The notes beneath the pieces are model-generated. The model ran no database searches and had not been told where the DNA came from. It saw only the letters and a program-made list of their open reading frames with translations. A stretch of 41,688 nt of DNA from Candidatus Poseidoniaceae archaeon (lineage in GTDB: Archaea; Thermoplasmatota; Poseidoniia; Poseidoniales; Poseidoniaceae): contig JANXHP010000100.1 of assembly GCA_024958795.1 (NCBI GenBank), positions 1 through 41,688 on the forward strand. Reading direction: 5' to 3'. This document shows, piece by piece, positions 1-7,383 of the stretch (position 1 is its first letter; each line of letters opens with the position of its first letter). The position numbers were made by a program, and so were the translations under genes.

Positions 1-2
1 AT

Positions 3-62
3 GGCGATCGGAAGGAGTCCCAAGTTTTTCCGTATGATTATAACGGTCCTCTTTGCTGTTAA
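3..62 (+). CDS. possible 3' end of a gene entering from the left edge (partial)
   Basis: Frame 3 is open from the window edge to a TAA at 60-62 and would encode a 19-residue C-terminus ending YDYNGPLCC. Its stop directly abuts the stop of the minus-strand gene beginning at 63, the same zero-gap convergent arrangement seen at several other gene pairs here. Frame 1 is also open (ATG at 1, stop at 79-81), so the frame is not certain. The fragment is too short to identify a family. Confidence 0.3.
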   Translation, partial: GDRKESQVFPYDYNGPLCC

Positions 63-401
63 TTATTTGATATTTTTTTGAATCCGGTACCTGAACAAAT
101 ATATGCAAGATGGAAGAAGCGCTAATGGTATCAAAACAGGAGAAAGTATTAGTAAGAAATATGGAGTAAAAACGATTGCATCGCCACCAAAGAGGAATAA
201 TAATATCACAAAGACTACTAATATAATAAACGAAGTTGAAAGTAAGAATATTTTTACAAATATTGTTATTGGATTGGAGAGTAAAGATTCATCATCTTCC
301 CATTCAAATTCTTGATTACAATATGGGCAATCGAATAATCCGAATACTCCATCTTCTAATTCAATTTCATCCTCACAATGTGGGCACTGAATTTCAACCA
401 T
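63..401 (-). CDS. zinc-ribbon membrane protein, small
   Basis: A 112-residue protein with an N-terminal zinc ribbon (CPHC at residues 6-9 and CPYC at about 25-28) followed by two hydrophobic segments (about residues 45-70 and 77-103) and a short basic tail. The ribbon is presumably on the cytoplasmic side, attached to a two-helix membrane hairpin. The start is supported by GGTGG about seven bases upstream of the ATG. It is well separated from the next minus-strand gene by an intergenic stretch with inverted repeats. No specific family is recognised; small ribbon-plus-helix proteins are common in archaea and their functions are mostly unknown. Confidence 0.75.
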   Translation of the reverse strand: MVEIQCPHCEDEIELEDGVFGLFDCPYCNQEFEWEDDESLLSNPITIFVKIFLLSTSFIILVVFVILLFLFGGDAIVFTPYFLLILSPVLIPLALLPSCIYLFRYRIQKNIK

Positions 402-445
402 AGCGTTACCACCAACTGCAATGAAATAAGGGTTGAGCCGGTTTC

Positions 446-533
446 TAATTCAAAGGGTCCCCCTTTGTATACCCGTCAATACCGAGGGTACCCTTTGCTT
501 ACCTATCCATGCTAAGGGGGCCCCTTTGAATTA
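446..533. repeat. 20-bp inverted repeat with internal palindrome, intergenic
   Basis: The arm at 446-465 (TAATTCAAAGGGTCCCCCTT) and the reverse complement of the arm at 514-533 match at 19 of 20 positions. The 48-base interior contains the perfect palindrome AGGGTACCCT at 485-494. The element lies downstream of the PIN-like gene (stop at 564) and upstream of the zinc-ribbon gene (start at 401). It could be a terminator, a miniature mobile-element remnant or a protein-binding site; the sequence alone does not decide. Confidence 0.6.
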
Positions 534-563
534 TCATCACATATAATTTAATTCTTTTTTTCC

Positions 564-1277
564 TTAGAAATTGTATTTTACTTTGCCGTCATTAATTTCA
601 ATATGCTTTTTTTGGATAAGCCAATGAACTATGTCCCATGGAATATGTTTGAAACCAATACCGGCTCTCCAATCTTCAATTTGATTCTCTAAAGTGGTCT
701 GTTTTCTGGGCCTTTTTGCGACGGCTGTCTTCCCAAGAATTTCAATAACTCTATCGCCCACCTGCTTTATTGTAGGATCTCCAGAATCAATAGGTGTAGA
801 TGCCGCTCTCTTTTTTGCCGGCTGATCTGTTGACATTGCTTTCTTTTTATCATTAACGGACTTCTTGGGAACTACGGTTGATTTTTTCTTTGGAGTTTTA
901 GAGGGTTTCTTTGACTTTGAATGTGGGGGCTTCCTTTCTATTCTACGCTTTCTGGATTTAAAGTGCTCAATTAAATCATCAAATCCTGTATCGGCAGACC
1001 AAATGATGAATCGAACTGAAGCAATATCACGACCAACATGCACCATGCCTAGATAGGCAGACAAATGGAAATCTAGATTGTCTTTCGAAGTCCTCCCTAC
1101 ACGGATCACAGTAATGTTATATTCAACAATTAACCATTCATTCGGAATCTTTTGTTGATTGCCCACAAACAGGATCACTTGTTGATGACTTCCTCTAGCG
1201 ATTTCATCTATAGGAATATGGTGATGTACATTTTCGAAATCAACAAAATGAACTATTTTTTCTATATTTTTATCCAT
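564..1277 (-). CDS. PIN/NYN-like nuclease domain protein with basic linker and C-terminal helical domain
   Basis: Residues 8-110 look like a PIN/NYN-type ribonuclease fold: VDFENV (D13, N16) after the first strand, a conserved acidic stretch KDNLDFHLSAYLG, and SADTGFDDLIEHF supplying further acidic residues. Such acidic clusters bind Mg2+/Mn2+ in this superfamily. Residues about 112-165 are a low-complexity Lys/Ser/Pro linker resembling a histone tail and could bind nucleic acid. Residues about 175-237 may form a small winged-helix-like domain (IPWDIVHWLIQKKHIEI). The ATG lies two bases after the stop of the upstream HTH gene, with AAGGAA as a ribosome site, so the two are almost certainly co-transcribed. 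The exact PIN subfamily and RNA substrate are unknown. Confidence 0.7.
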   Translation of the reverse strand: MDKNIEKIVHFVDFENVHHHIPIDEIARGSHQQVILFVGNQQKIPNEWLIVEYNITVIRVGRTSKDNLDFHLSAYLGMVHVGRDIASVRFIIWSADTGFDDLIEHFKSRKRRIERKPPHSKSKKPSKTPKKKSTVVPKKSVNDKKKAMSTDQPAKKRAASTPIDSGDPTIKQVGDRVIEILGKTAVAKRPRKQTTLENQIEDWRAGIGFKHIPWDIVHWLIQKKHIEINDGKVKYNF

Positions 1278-1279
1278 AA

Positions 1280-1540
1280 CTAATCATTCCTTCGTTCGCT
1301 GTTCAAAATATCCAATAGTGCAATTATTCCTATTCCTGCAGCAGCGCCTGCCAATCCGCCAATTAATGCAGCATTGAATACTTCATCTGCACCACTTTCT
1401 TTGGATTGTTTTTTGAGTTTTTTGAGTTGATACCCAATAACTTGCTGGGATGTATTTAGTTTCTCAGCAATTTCTGCTTGACTCCAACCCAATGCTCTCA
1501 ATTTGAGTAATTCAGCAATTTGCTTTGGGGTAAGGGCCAT
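1280..1540 (-). CDS. HTH protein with C-terminal glycine-zipper membrane segment
   Basis: An 86-residue protein. Residues 4-45 form a helix-turn-helix of the resolvase/sigma-region-4 type (QIAELLKLRALGWSQAEIAEKLNTSQQVIGYQLKKLKK). Residues 57-78 are a Gly/Ala-rich hydrophobic segment (ALIGGLAGAAAGIGIIALL) that probably inserts in the membrane or packs as a glycine zipper. It is the first gene of a two-gene operon with the PIN-like gene, separated by two bases. An AT-rich TTAAAT-type box about 25-30 bases upstream of the ATG suggests a leaderless transcript. A membrane-tethered autoregulator or antitoxin-like partner of the nuclease is an inference. Confidence 0.75.
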   Translation of the reverse strand: MALTPKQIAELLKLRALGWSQAEIAEKLNTSQQVIGYQLKKLKKQSKESGADEVFNAALIGGLAGAAAGIGIIALLDILNSERRND

Positions 1541-1560
1541 GTTTTATCCGATAGGCCTCA

Positions 1561-1572
1561 CCTATTTAATTT
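1561..1572 (-). promoter_or_regulatory. candidate TATA box for the HTH/PIN-like operon
   Basis: On the minus strand the sequence reads AAATTAAATAGG, centred about 25-30 bases before the ATG at 1540. This matches an archaeal TATA element for a leaderless mRNA. A short dyad ATAGG-5-CCTAT (1551-1565) overlaps its downstream edge and could be an operator for the HTH protein; this is only suggestive. Confidence 0.3.
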
Positions 1573-1685
1573 GTATTATACAAAAAATACCTTTACTTTA
1601 CAATAACTATTTGTTTATTTCATACCAAGCAAAAGATGTTGGGTTCATCCGATTACACTTAGCAATCTTATAGGACTACGAAGGG

Positions 1686-1706
1686 TTTGCAGTGGGTCGC
1701 TGCAAA
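1686..1706. repeat. 7-bp stem hairpin in intergenic DNA
   Basis: TTTGCAG and CTGCAAA flank a seven-base loop, and outer GGG/CCC runs can extend the structure imperfectly. It lies in the 212-base gap between the HTH gene start (1540) and the end of the DUF2061 gene (1753), so it may be the terminator of the DUF2061 transcript. It is followed at about 1716-1747 by the motif also seen at 468-498. Confidence 0.4.
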
Positions 1707-1752
1707 CGCTACCCTCGTTATACTCGTCAATACAGAGGAAGCCCTTTAAATT

Positions 1753-1974
1753 TTAATTTCCTGATGTAGTGGGCTCTTTGCCCCATGAAACTAATTCCCA
1801 ACCTCTTTCGTGCATGTAATAAATTCCCATTTTCAGTGGGAATTCAATGATGATGAATTTGGCTGCAGTTTCAATATCGCCTGTTAATAACCATGTGATT
1901 ATTGCGCCCGTTAATGTTGCAATTATTCTCCATACGAATGATTTGACTAATACTCGGTTTCTTGTGTATGCCAT
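1753..1974 (-). CDS. DUF2061 family small membrane protein
   Basis: A 73-residue protein with the layout of the DUF2061 family: a basic start, SFVWRIIATLTGAIITWLLTGD forming a first helix, then AAKFIIIEFPLKMGIYYMHERGWE forming a second hydrophobic segment and the conserved short tail. Family members are small two-helix inner-membrane proteins found widely in bacteria and archaea, with no established function; some occur near assimilatory or stress genes. No clear Shine-Dalgarno sequence precedes the ATG. The gene is flanked on both sides by intergenic DNA sharing the CAATAC...CCCTTT motif. Confidence 0.8.
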   Translation of the reverse strand: MAYTRNRVLVKSFVWRIIATLTGAIITWLLTGDIETAAKFIIIEFPLKMGIYYMHERGWELVSWGKEPTTSGN

Positions 1975-2063
1975 GTTAATCCGTTGTCATATCAACTATT
2001 TTTACTTAGTACATATTTCTCACAAATGTATTGTTTTTCAATACAGGACTACCCTTTGAGCAA

Positions 2064-2882
2064 TTATATTATTTCCAATATATCATTCCATCTCTTCGAT
2101 GAACCCTTACGGAACAAATTCTCATGAAAATCACGTTGTTGGTAATGGGCAGTACGAGCAAGTCTACCGCGATGATCATAACATCCGTAAGCGGTGTGAA
2201 CAGGAACCATGACTTTACTCAATTCTATTGATGGGCCAGTTGCTGGTGGCATTTCTTGGCTAACATCCTCTGTCACTCCGTCGTAAATTACCATCTCTTT
2301 TGATGGACATTCAAATGGTTGACCAATGTGCAAACTAATTGAGCCTTCAGCAGGTTTTACTGGTTTCCATCTACCTCTTCGACCATTATCAAGCCAAGCA
2401 ACCATAGCTTTCATTTGCGGTATTGTAGCCATTGCAATGTGAGATAATTCCCACCAACCCTTACTCCTTGCTAAAGTCACATGATGCACTCCTGGTATTA
2501 TGTCGCGATTGTCTAAAGCATCTGCATAAGTACGACATAATTCTTCAAGACGGATGGTGAAAATTGGTAGTACGCCGATGTTAATGTCTTGTAATCGGTA
2601 TGGATTTGCTAGTTCTCCTAAAAGCAAAAATGGCTTTCGTTCACTCATTGCTGAACCACTATGCTCTTCAAGCAACTGTTCAATAGTTGCAGAATCACTT
2701 GCATAATTTGAAAGATATTTTTGTAATTCTATACCTTCTAAATTTAGAGTGGTATCTTTTTCACTTATTGTGCAAGCTAAATCAATAACTTTATTCTGAG
2801 TAAATAGGATTGAATTTTTGGGTAGAGAGACTGGAGAAGAAGCGGAGGAGTAAGGCCAAAGTCTTGGAGATGATTCGCCCAT
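2064..2882 (-). CDS. conserved-looking protein of unknown function, 272 aa
   Basis: A soluble protein with no signal peptide and no membrane helix. No family is recognised. Distinctive stretches are NIGVLPIFTIRLEELCRTYADAL (about residues 100-122), SKGWWELSHIAMATIPQMK (about 139-157) and a C-terminal HTAYGCYDHRGRLARTAHYQQRD-like region rich in His, Tyr and Arg that could bind nucleic acid. An in-frame stop nine codons upstream and the lack of other start codons fix the ATG at 2882, although the GAGG ribosome-like site is far away (about 17 bases). It follows the zinc-ribbon gene by 38 bases and probably shares its transcript. Confidence 0.6.
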   Translation of the reverse strand: MGESSPRLWPYSSASSPVSLPKNSILFTQNKVIDLACTISEKDTTLNLEGIELQKYLSNYASDSATIEQLLEEHSGSAMSERKPFLLLGELANPYRLQDINIGVLPIFTIRLEELCRTYADALDNRDIIPGVHHVTLARSKGWWELSHIAMATIPQMKAMVAWLDNGRRGRWKPVKPAEGSISLHIGQPFECPSKEMVIYDGVTEDVSQEMPPATGPSIELSKVMVPVHTAYGCYDHRGRLARTAHYQQRDFHENLFRKGSSKRWNDILEII

Positions 2883-2920
2883 AATTAGCGGGGGGCAACT
2901 CCTCTTTCAATAATTATCGC

Positions 2921-3400
2921 TTAAGCAGTAAAGGTTTCTTCATGCAAGCATTGTGGGCAAGTTACCTTGATAGGACGTGTTGAAGGAATGCCCAGCCTTA
3001 CTCCACAAGCAGGACATAGAATCGCTTGGTCAACTTGCGCTCGGCGATGTTTTGCTCCTTCGGTGGGGTCGTACTGATAATGAAGATTAACCTTCTCAAT
3101 AATTTGAGGAGATGATGTACTTGGTTGTGAAATTTCAGAGTCAAAGGGATTCTCTTTGTGTTGCTGTGAAACAAGACTTCTTCCCGCTGATGGATCATAC
3201 TCTCCGGCAGCATTGTAGCCGGACGGCGCTTCGTTAGCACTTTGTACAGATATAGCCGCAAGTTGCTGTTTAACCTCGCCCTCATCGATTCCATATTGCC
3301 TTGCAAGTTGATCAATTTGCAGCATTTGTTCATACCCCGAAAGAGAGGCCAATACCGTTAACTCAGACGCTGGAATCGTGCTCATATTTACTCGTAGCAT
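2921..3400 (-). CDS. zinc-ribbon protein of unknown function
   Basis: A protein of about 159 residues if the ATG at 3400 is used; AAGGTAG lies about seven bases upstream of it, whereas an upstream TTG at 3451 has no such site. The N-terminal third (about residues 10-55) is helical and resembles a small helix-turn-helix or UBA-like module. The middle is low complexity (Ser/Pro/Gln). The C-terminus is a four-cysteine ribbon, LCPACGVRLG...VTCPQCLHEE. It is likely co-transcribed with the unknown gene that ends at 2064. A transcription- or RNA-related role would fit the ribbon but cannot be shown. Confidence 0.65.
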   Translation of the reverse strand: MLRVNMSTIPASELTVLASLSGYEQMLQIDQLARQYGIDEGEVKQQLAAISVQSANEAPSGYNAAGEYDPSAGRSLVSQQHKENPFDSEISQPSTSSPQIIEKVNLHYQYDPTEGAKHRRAQVDQAILCPACGVRLGIPSTRPIKVTCPQCLHEETFTA

Positions 3401-3539
3401 TGCACTACCTTTCAGTCTTGACCTATGTTGTGCATTATCAATTCGCCTCAATTCGGGAACTGATTAACGTGATAAGGGAATTATCATATCGCCGAAGGCC
3501 TTTAAACGGAAGCGCGAGCGCCGGCGCTCAATAGGTGGT

Positions 3540-4028
3540 ATGATGATGAAGCCAACAGCAGCACGTCGCTTCACTCGCGATGTAATATCAAAGATGTCAG
3601 CAAAGGAACGTTCTATGTCTGCGCGTTCTATTTCTTGTGGAGAAACTATGAATAAAGCACACACGATTTTCTCTATGGATTCAGTGGCAATAGTTCTTGA
3701 TAAAATTACCCAAAACAATTGGGACCATGTATTCATCATCAACGAAGATGGAGTTCCGATGGGAAGAATTCATGCTGTTGATATCCTGAAATTAATCGCT
3801 CGTAAAACAGTAAATCGTTCAGTTGCATGGATGCATGCAGTACCTGCACAACAATTGGTAAATATTCCTCCAATGACAGTTAGAGTAAACACTCCGCTTC
3901 TCAAGGCTGGAGCATTGATGCTAGCACACGATATCAACCAAATAGCAGTAGTAGATGATGATGGAACATTAGTTGGTGTTGTAGGACATAACACAATGGC
4001 AAGGCATATGCCAAAATTCATTATTTGA
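3540..4028 (+). CDS. CBS-domain pair protein
   Basis: A protein of 160-162 residues, essentially one Bateman module. The first CBS repeat spans about residues 30-90 (MNKAHTIFSMDSVAIVLDKI...VFIINEDGVPMGRIHAVDIL) and the second about 100-160 (MTVRVNTPLLKAGALML...IAVVDDDGTLVGVVGHNTMAR). CBS pairs bind adenine nucleotides or S-adenosyl compounds and usually regulate a partner; no catalytic domain is fused here. Three consecutive ATG codons (3540, 3543, 3546) follow GGTGG at 3534-3538; the third has the best spacing. It diverges from the zinc-ribbon gene and converges on the DUF373 gene with a gap of ten bases. Confidence 0.85.
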   Translation: MMMKPTAARRFTRDVISKMSAKERSMSARSISCGETMNKAHTIFSMDSVAIVLDKITQNNWDHVFIINEDGVPMGRIHAVDILKLIARKTVNRSVAWMHAVPAQQLVNIPPMTVRVNTPLLKAGALMLAHDINQIAVVDDDGTLVGVVGHNTMARHMPKFII

Positions 4029-4038
4029 AATAATAATT

Positions 4039-5169
4039 TCAAATGCCCCAATATCTGTCAGACTGAGCTTGTTTTGATTGCAAGGCTTTTACGATTGTCA
4101 TCGTAATCCACAATAATGCAATCCACAATATAGGTGTAGACAGGTCATTTATAATATTGTAAAATCCTAATTCATAACCTGCTGCATTTGAATTCCCTAA
4201 GACATCTATTGAGATAGTTAGTCCTACATCGACGAATGAATATACTACCATACCAAACATACCAAGCACTACCAATCTTCCAGAGAATGAACCTCTCTTC
4301 AATCTCAACAGCATGAATCCAGCAGTAGAGGTTAGGAATGCTACGATAATCCAAGCAAGTGAAGCGTGGATGACTTCAAGCCAAAGAACAGAATTTGTAG
4401 TTGCTTGAGTAATTCCTTCACTATATTGACGCCATCCTTCTGCTACTGCAAATATCGCACTGAATAGAGTTGAAAACCAAAGTAATGTTGACAACATTGC
4501 TGCATCTGCGTTTTCTCTCATCTCTTGAATTACCTTGTTTACAGTTGATTCAATTCCAGCACCCTTGCTGAAAATATACAATCCAATGGCTAGAGGTAAT
4601 GCACCTATGACAAAGCCACCAATTGAATTTGGAAGCATTATTCCCAGGCCAATAATTGCTAAAACAAGACCGAATGGAATCATTATTTTTGCTCTCCATT
4701 TTGGGTCTTCAAGAGCCTTGACAATGTAATAATATGTGCCTTCAATACCCTTTGATTGTTTAACAATTATCTTTTCAACATGATTAATTCTCACCTGTGA
4801 TTGAATAATTGGCAATACTGATTCATCTTCAGCGCCATCGGTAACTAAGATTGCTTCATCTGGTTGGAAAGCGGCCACCACTTCCTCTAGTTGGGCTGCA
4901 ATCGCTCTATCAGAGCGCATTCCAACCTTCTCATCACCAGTTAATATCGCCACTTCGACCTCATCATCTTCCGTGTTTGCTTCCTTCAGTGTATCGTGCT
5001 GTCTCAAAGCCCCTAATATTGCATTAGTATCGCTTTCTTCAGGGTCAGCAATACCCAACTTCAAGGCTGCAGTCAGCACTTGACGTCGCCCAATTACCGG
5101 CCCTCTAATCGAAGTTTTATTCCCGAGATCATTATCTCGGTCAACTGTCAATACTAAGGTTCGGGTCAT
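4039..5169 (-). CDS. DUF373 family multi-spanning membrane protein
   Basis: 376 residues. Residues 1-150 are a soluble N-terminal domain (LVLTVDRDNDLG near the start, AILTGDEKVG, EAILVTDGAEDE), with strand-Asp motifs resembling a nucleotide- or phosphate-binding fold. From about residue 165 there are roughly six hydrophobic helices, including PFGLVLAIIGLGIMLPNSIG and a C-terminal pair ending before a polar tail. This is the layout of the archaeal DUF373 family, whose function is unknown. GGTGA six bases before the ATG supports the start. It precedes priL, on the same strand, by 102 bases in the opposite order of transcription, so the two may have separate promoters. Confidence 0.85.
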   Translation of the reverse strand: MTRTLVLTVDRDNDLGNKTSIRGPVIGRRQVLTAALKLGIADPEESDTNAILGALRQHDTLKEANTEDDEVEVAILTGDEKVGMRSDRAIAAQLEEVVAAFQPDEAILVTDGAEDESVLPIIQSQVRINHVEKIIVKQSKGIEGTYYYIVKALEDPKWRAKIMIPFGLVLAIIGLGIMLPNSIGGFVIGALPLAIGLYIFSKGAGIESTVNKVIQEMRENADAAMLSTLLWFSTLFSAIFAVAEGWRQYSEGITQATTNSVLWLEVIHASLAWIIVAFLTSTAGFMLLRLKRGSFSGRLVVLGMFGMVVYSFVDVGLTISIDVLGNSNAAGYELGFYNIINDLSTPILWIALLWITMTIVKALQSKQAQSDRYWGI

Positions 5170-5271
5170 GGCGTTTCACCTGTGGCTAATACCACCTATT
5201 TCCTCCTCCGTTTCAAAACCTTCGCGTGATTGCTATAATGAAATAGCCCTTTTTGGCGATAGAAATACGCA

Positions 5272-6528
5272 TCAAACCTCTGAATCATCAGATTTTTCAT
5301 TTTCTAGTGGTTTATCATCTTCCGAATTGTTTTGTGGAACACCACTTGCAATTTCAGCAGCCTTATTCTTTGCATTCCAGCGTTGTGTTGCCCTGATATA
5401 TTTGAGAGGATGGTCCATCCAAGGTTGGTCACACAATCTATCATCACCTGGTAATACAGGGCAATTGTGATTGACTTTCAATTTGCCACAACCTGCTGGA
5501 GTATATGCATGTTCATAGACATGAGAAACCTGATAATTTGTTGTGCTTTCACTAAAGTCGGGCGCTCCGCGGAAGAAATTGACAGTGGATTCAGTAGGTA
5601 ATCCGATTGTAGCGGATATTGAGGCAAGAAATAATCTGCCAAAGTGATTAACATTTACTCCATTGGACAAATCGCCAACAATTTTTCTCATACATGGTGG
5701 CCATTCACTTTCTTCAGCACCAACCAATGCAATAGCCTCACTTGTCTTACTGGCCATTAAGTTTCGTAACATTCCAACCGGTTCCGCTAACCTAATCGCC
5801 AAATCGGTTGTTACATCTTGCATCTTTTCTAATGCCTCAGCCTCAACCCCTCGCTTTATTCTCTCTCTTAGTAAGCGAGCTAATTTAGCCGATGAACCAT
5901 ATTGATTCTCTTCGAATAGAGTAATCCAACCATCATTGATATCACAATTTGGCAATCTCCATCTAGCGCCAGTAATCTTTGGACAGATTTCAATAAAATC
6001 AGATAGACCAATCTTCCACAATGGACCTGAACTAGATTGTCGCATTTCTCTTATTCCACCACTTGCATTGACCATCATTGGATTGTTTAGGCCATGGTCA
6101 TCTTCAGACTTAATCTGTGAAATATATGTCCGTGCAATAATGTCTATTGAGGATTTGTCTTTGATCAGTAATTGTTCAGCCCGAGCAGCTTCAGCCTGCG
6201 CCCAACGCGCAATCAATCGTTCATCCTCACTAGCACAAACCACTAACCGAGCATAATAGAATGAAAATGCTTCAATGATTCTCCCCTCATCAGTATGTAT
6301 ATCGCCACCAATAACCTCCACACCTTCACTGGAATTGATTGAATCAACCAACCTTATTCTTGCCCTTTGTCTTGCTTTTTCCATCCACACGCCATCGAGT
6401 AATTCATCCAAGTCAATCTGGTGTTCAATAGCCATCTGTTTAATCCATGTAGCAGCCTGTGGTAAGAATGGATAGCGCGCAAAAGTAACCTCATCCGAGA
6501 TATTCGGAAGAGATGTTGGCACTGGCAT
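5272..6528 (-). CDS. priL: DNA primase large subunit PriL (4Fe-4S)
   Basis: The large, iron-sulfur subunit of archaeal/eukaryotic-type primase, partner of PriS in RNA/DNA primer synthesis. The C-terminal domain carries the four expected cysteines: C279 in PPCMRKI, C347 in AGCGKLK, C356 in NHNCP and C366 in RLCDQPW, the spacing that ligates a [4Fe-4S] cluster. The N-terminal half is the helical, PriS-contacting region. I take the ATG at 6528 (GGAG four bases upstream) rather than the longer frame from 6564, which would run into the divergent mptE start. About 419 residues, within the family's usual range. A short acidic tail (residues about 400-419) follows the Fe-S domain. Confidence 0.92.
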   Translation of the reverse strand: MPVPTSLPNISDEVTFARYPFLPQAATWIKQMAIEHQIDLDELLDGVWMEKARQRARIRLVDSINSSEGVEVIGGDIHTDEGRIIEAFSFYYARLVVCASEDERLIARWAQAEAARAEQLLIKDKSSIDIIARTYISQIKSEDDHGLNNPMMVNASGGIREMRQSSSGPLWKIGLSDFIEICPKITGARWRLPNCDINDGWITLFEENQYGSSAKLARLLRERIKRGVEAEALEKMQDVTTDLAIRLAEPVGMLRNLMASKTSEAIALVGAEESEWPPCMRKIVGDLSNGVNVNHFGRLFLASISATIGLPTESTVNFFRGAPDFSESTTNYQVSHVYEHAYTPAGCGKLKVNHNCPVLPGDDRLCDQPWMDHPLKYIRATQRWNAKNKAAEIASGVPQNNSEDDKPLENEKSDDSEV

Positions 6529-6553
6529 ATTGCTCCATGAGGGGCGACAGCAT

Positions 6554-7336
6554 ATGAACTTCAATAATAGAAGGTGTATTCTTGAAGGTCAGCCCACTCA
6601 CCTTGTCATGGGCGATGTAGAACACAACCCGCTCATTGCGATACAAGACGATGTGCGTACTCATTTTGGTTGGAATTTACAAGATGATGTTGATAGCGCA
6701 AAATCATTCCAACAAGCATTTGAAAATAATGTTCCGTTTGGCGTTAGTAAATGGAATACGGATGAAAGAAATCAAGCGTTGGGCAATCTACAAATCAAAT
6801 TGCTAAAGGCAAATGCAGTGATTTTTGTTGGTGCTGCAGTAAACGAAAATGAACTCGATGAAATGGTAGGAGAGGGAGTTGTTTTCATTGCAGCTGATGG
6901 GGCTGTTGGAGCATTGCCGGAAGATGCGGAATTAGCTTGTATTGTCAGTGATTTTGATGGCACACCACATCTAGAGCAAGCAGCAAAAAATGGTGCTACA
7001 ATAATTGCACATGCACATGGAGATAACTTGGCTGCTTGGAATGACTGTGTTGAATCATGGTCTCATTTTGCTAATCCCCCTTCATTGATATTAAGTCATC
7101 AAACTCCACATCTTTACCACGGAATGCACAATTGGGGTGGATTTACTGATGGTGATAGAGCGTTGTGTATGGCCTATACCTTAGGTGTTAATTTTGACGA
7201 TGTATACTTGGTGGGTTATACTCTCTCTCGCGTTGGCCAATGGTCTGGTAGAACTGTAGTGAGTAAGAAATTAGAAAAATTACAATGGATGGCAACTGTA
7301 GTTCAAATGTTGGGATTAGAACAGCAATTAGATTGA
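6554..7336 (+). CDS. mptE: 6-hydroxymethyl-7,8-dihydropterin pyrophosphokinase, MptE-type (DUF115)
   Basis: An archaeal enzyme that transfers pyrophosphate from ATP to 6-hydroxymethyl-7,8-dihydropterin on the way to folate or methanopterin-type C1 carriers. Recognisable motifs in order are VFVGAAVNENELDEM, FIAADGAVGALP, IVSDFDGTP, IIAHAHGDNLAAWN, GFTDGDRALCMAYTLG and DDVYLVGYTL, which match the MptE/DUF115 family. The ATG at 6554 follows GAGGGG; a TTG at 6530 in the same frame is less likely. Its start is only 25 bases from the divergent priL start, so the two promoters must reach into each other's coding sequence. About 260 residues, normal for the family. Confidence 0.88.
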   Translation: MNFNNRRCILEGQPTHLVMGDVEHNPLIAIQDDVRTHFGWNLQDDVDSAKSFQQAFENNVPFGVSKWNTDERNQALGNLQIKLLKANAVIFVGAAVNENELDEMVGEGVVFIAADGAVGALPEDAELACIVSDFDGTPHLEQAAKNGATIIAHAHGDNLAAWNDCVESWSHFANPPSLILSHQTPHLYHGMHNWGGFTDGDRALCMAYTLGVNFDDVYLVGYTLSRVGQWSGRTVVSKKLEKLQWMATVVQMLGLEQQLD

Positions 7337-7383
7337 ACATTATTACACCATTATGAAAAACGAGATGCACACAGGTGATTTTT

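Noticed and set aside
402-1752. CRISPR array or tRNA in the repeat-bearing gaps
   Set aside because: The repeats are not regularly spaced and no cloverleaf could be drawn.
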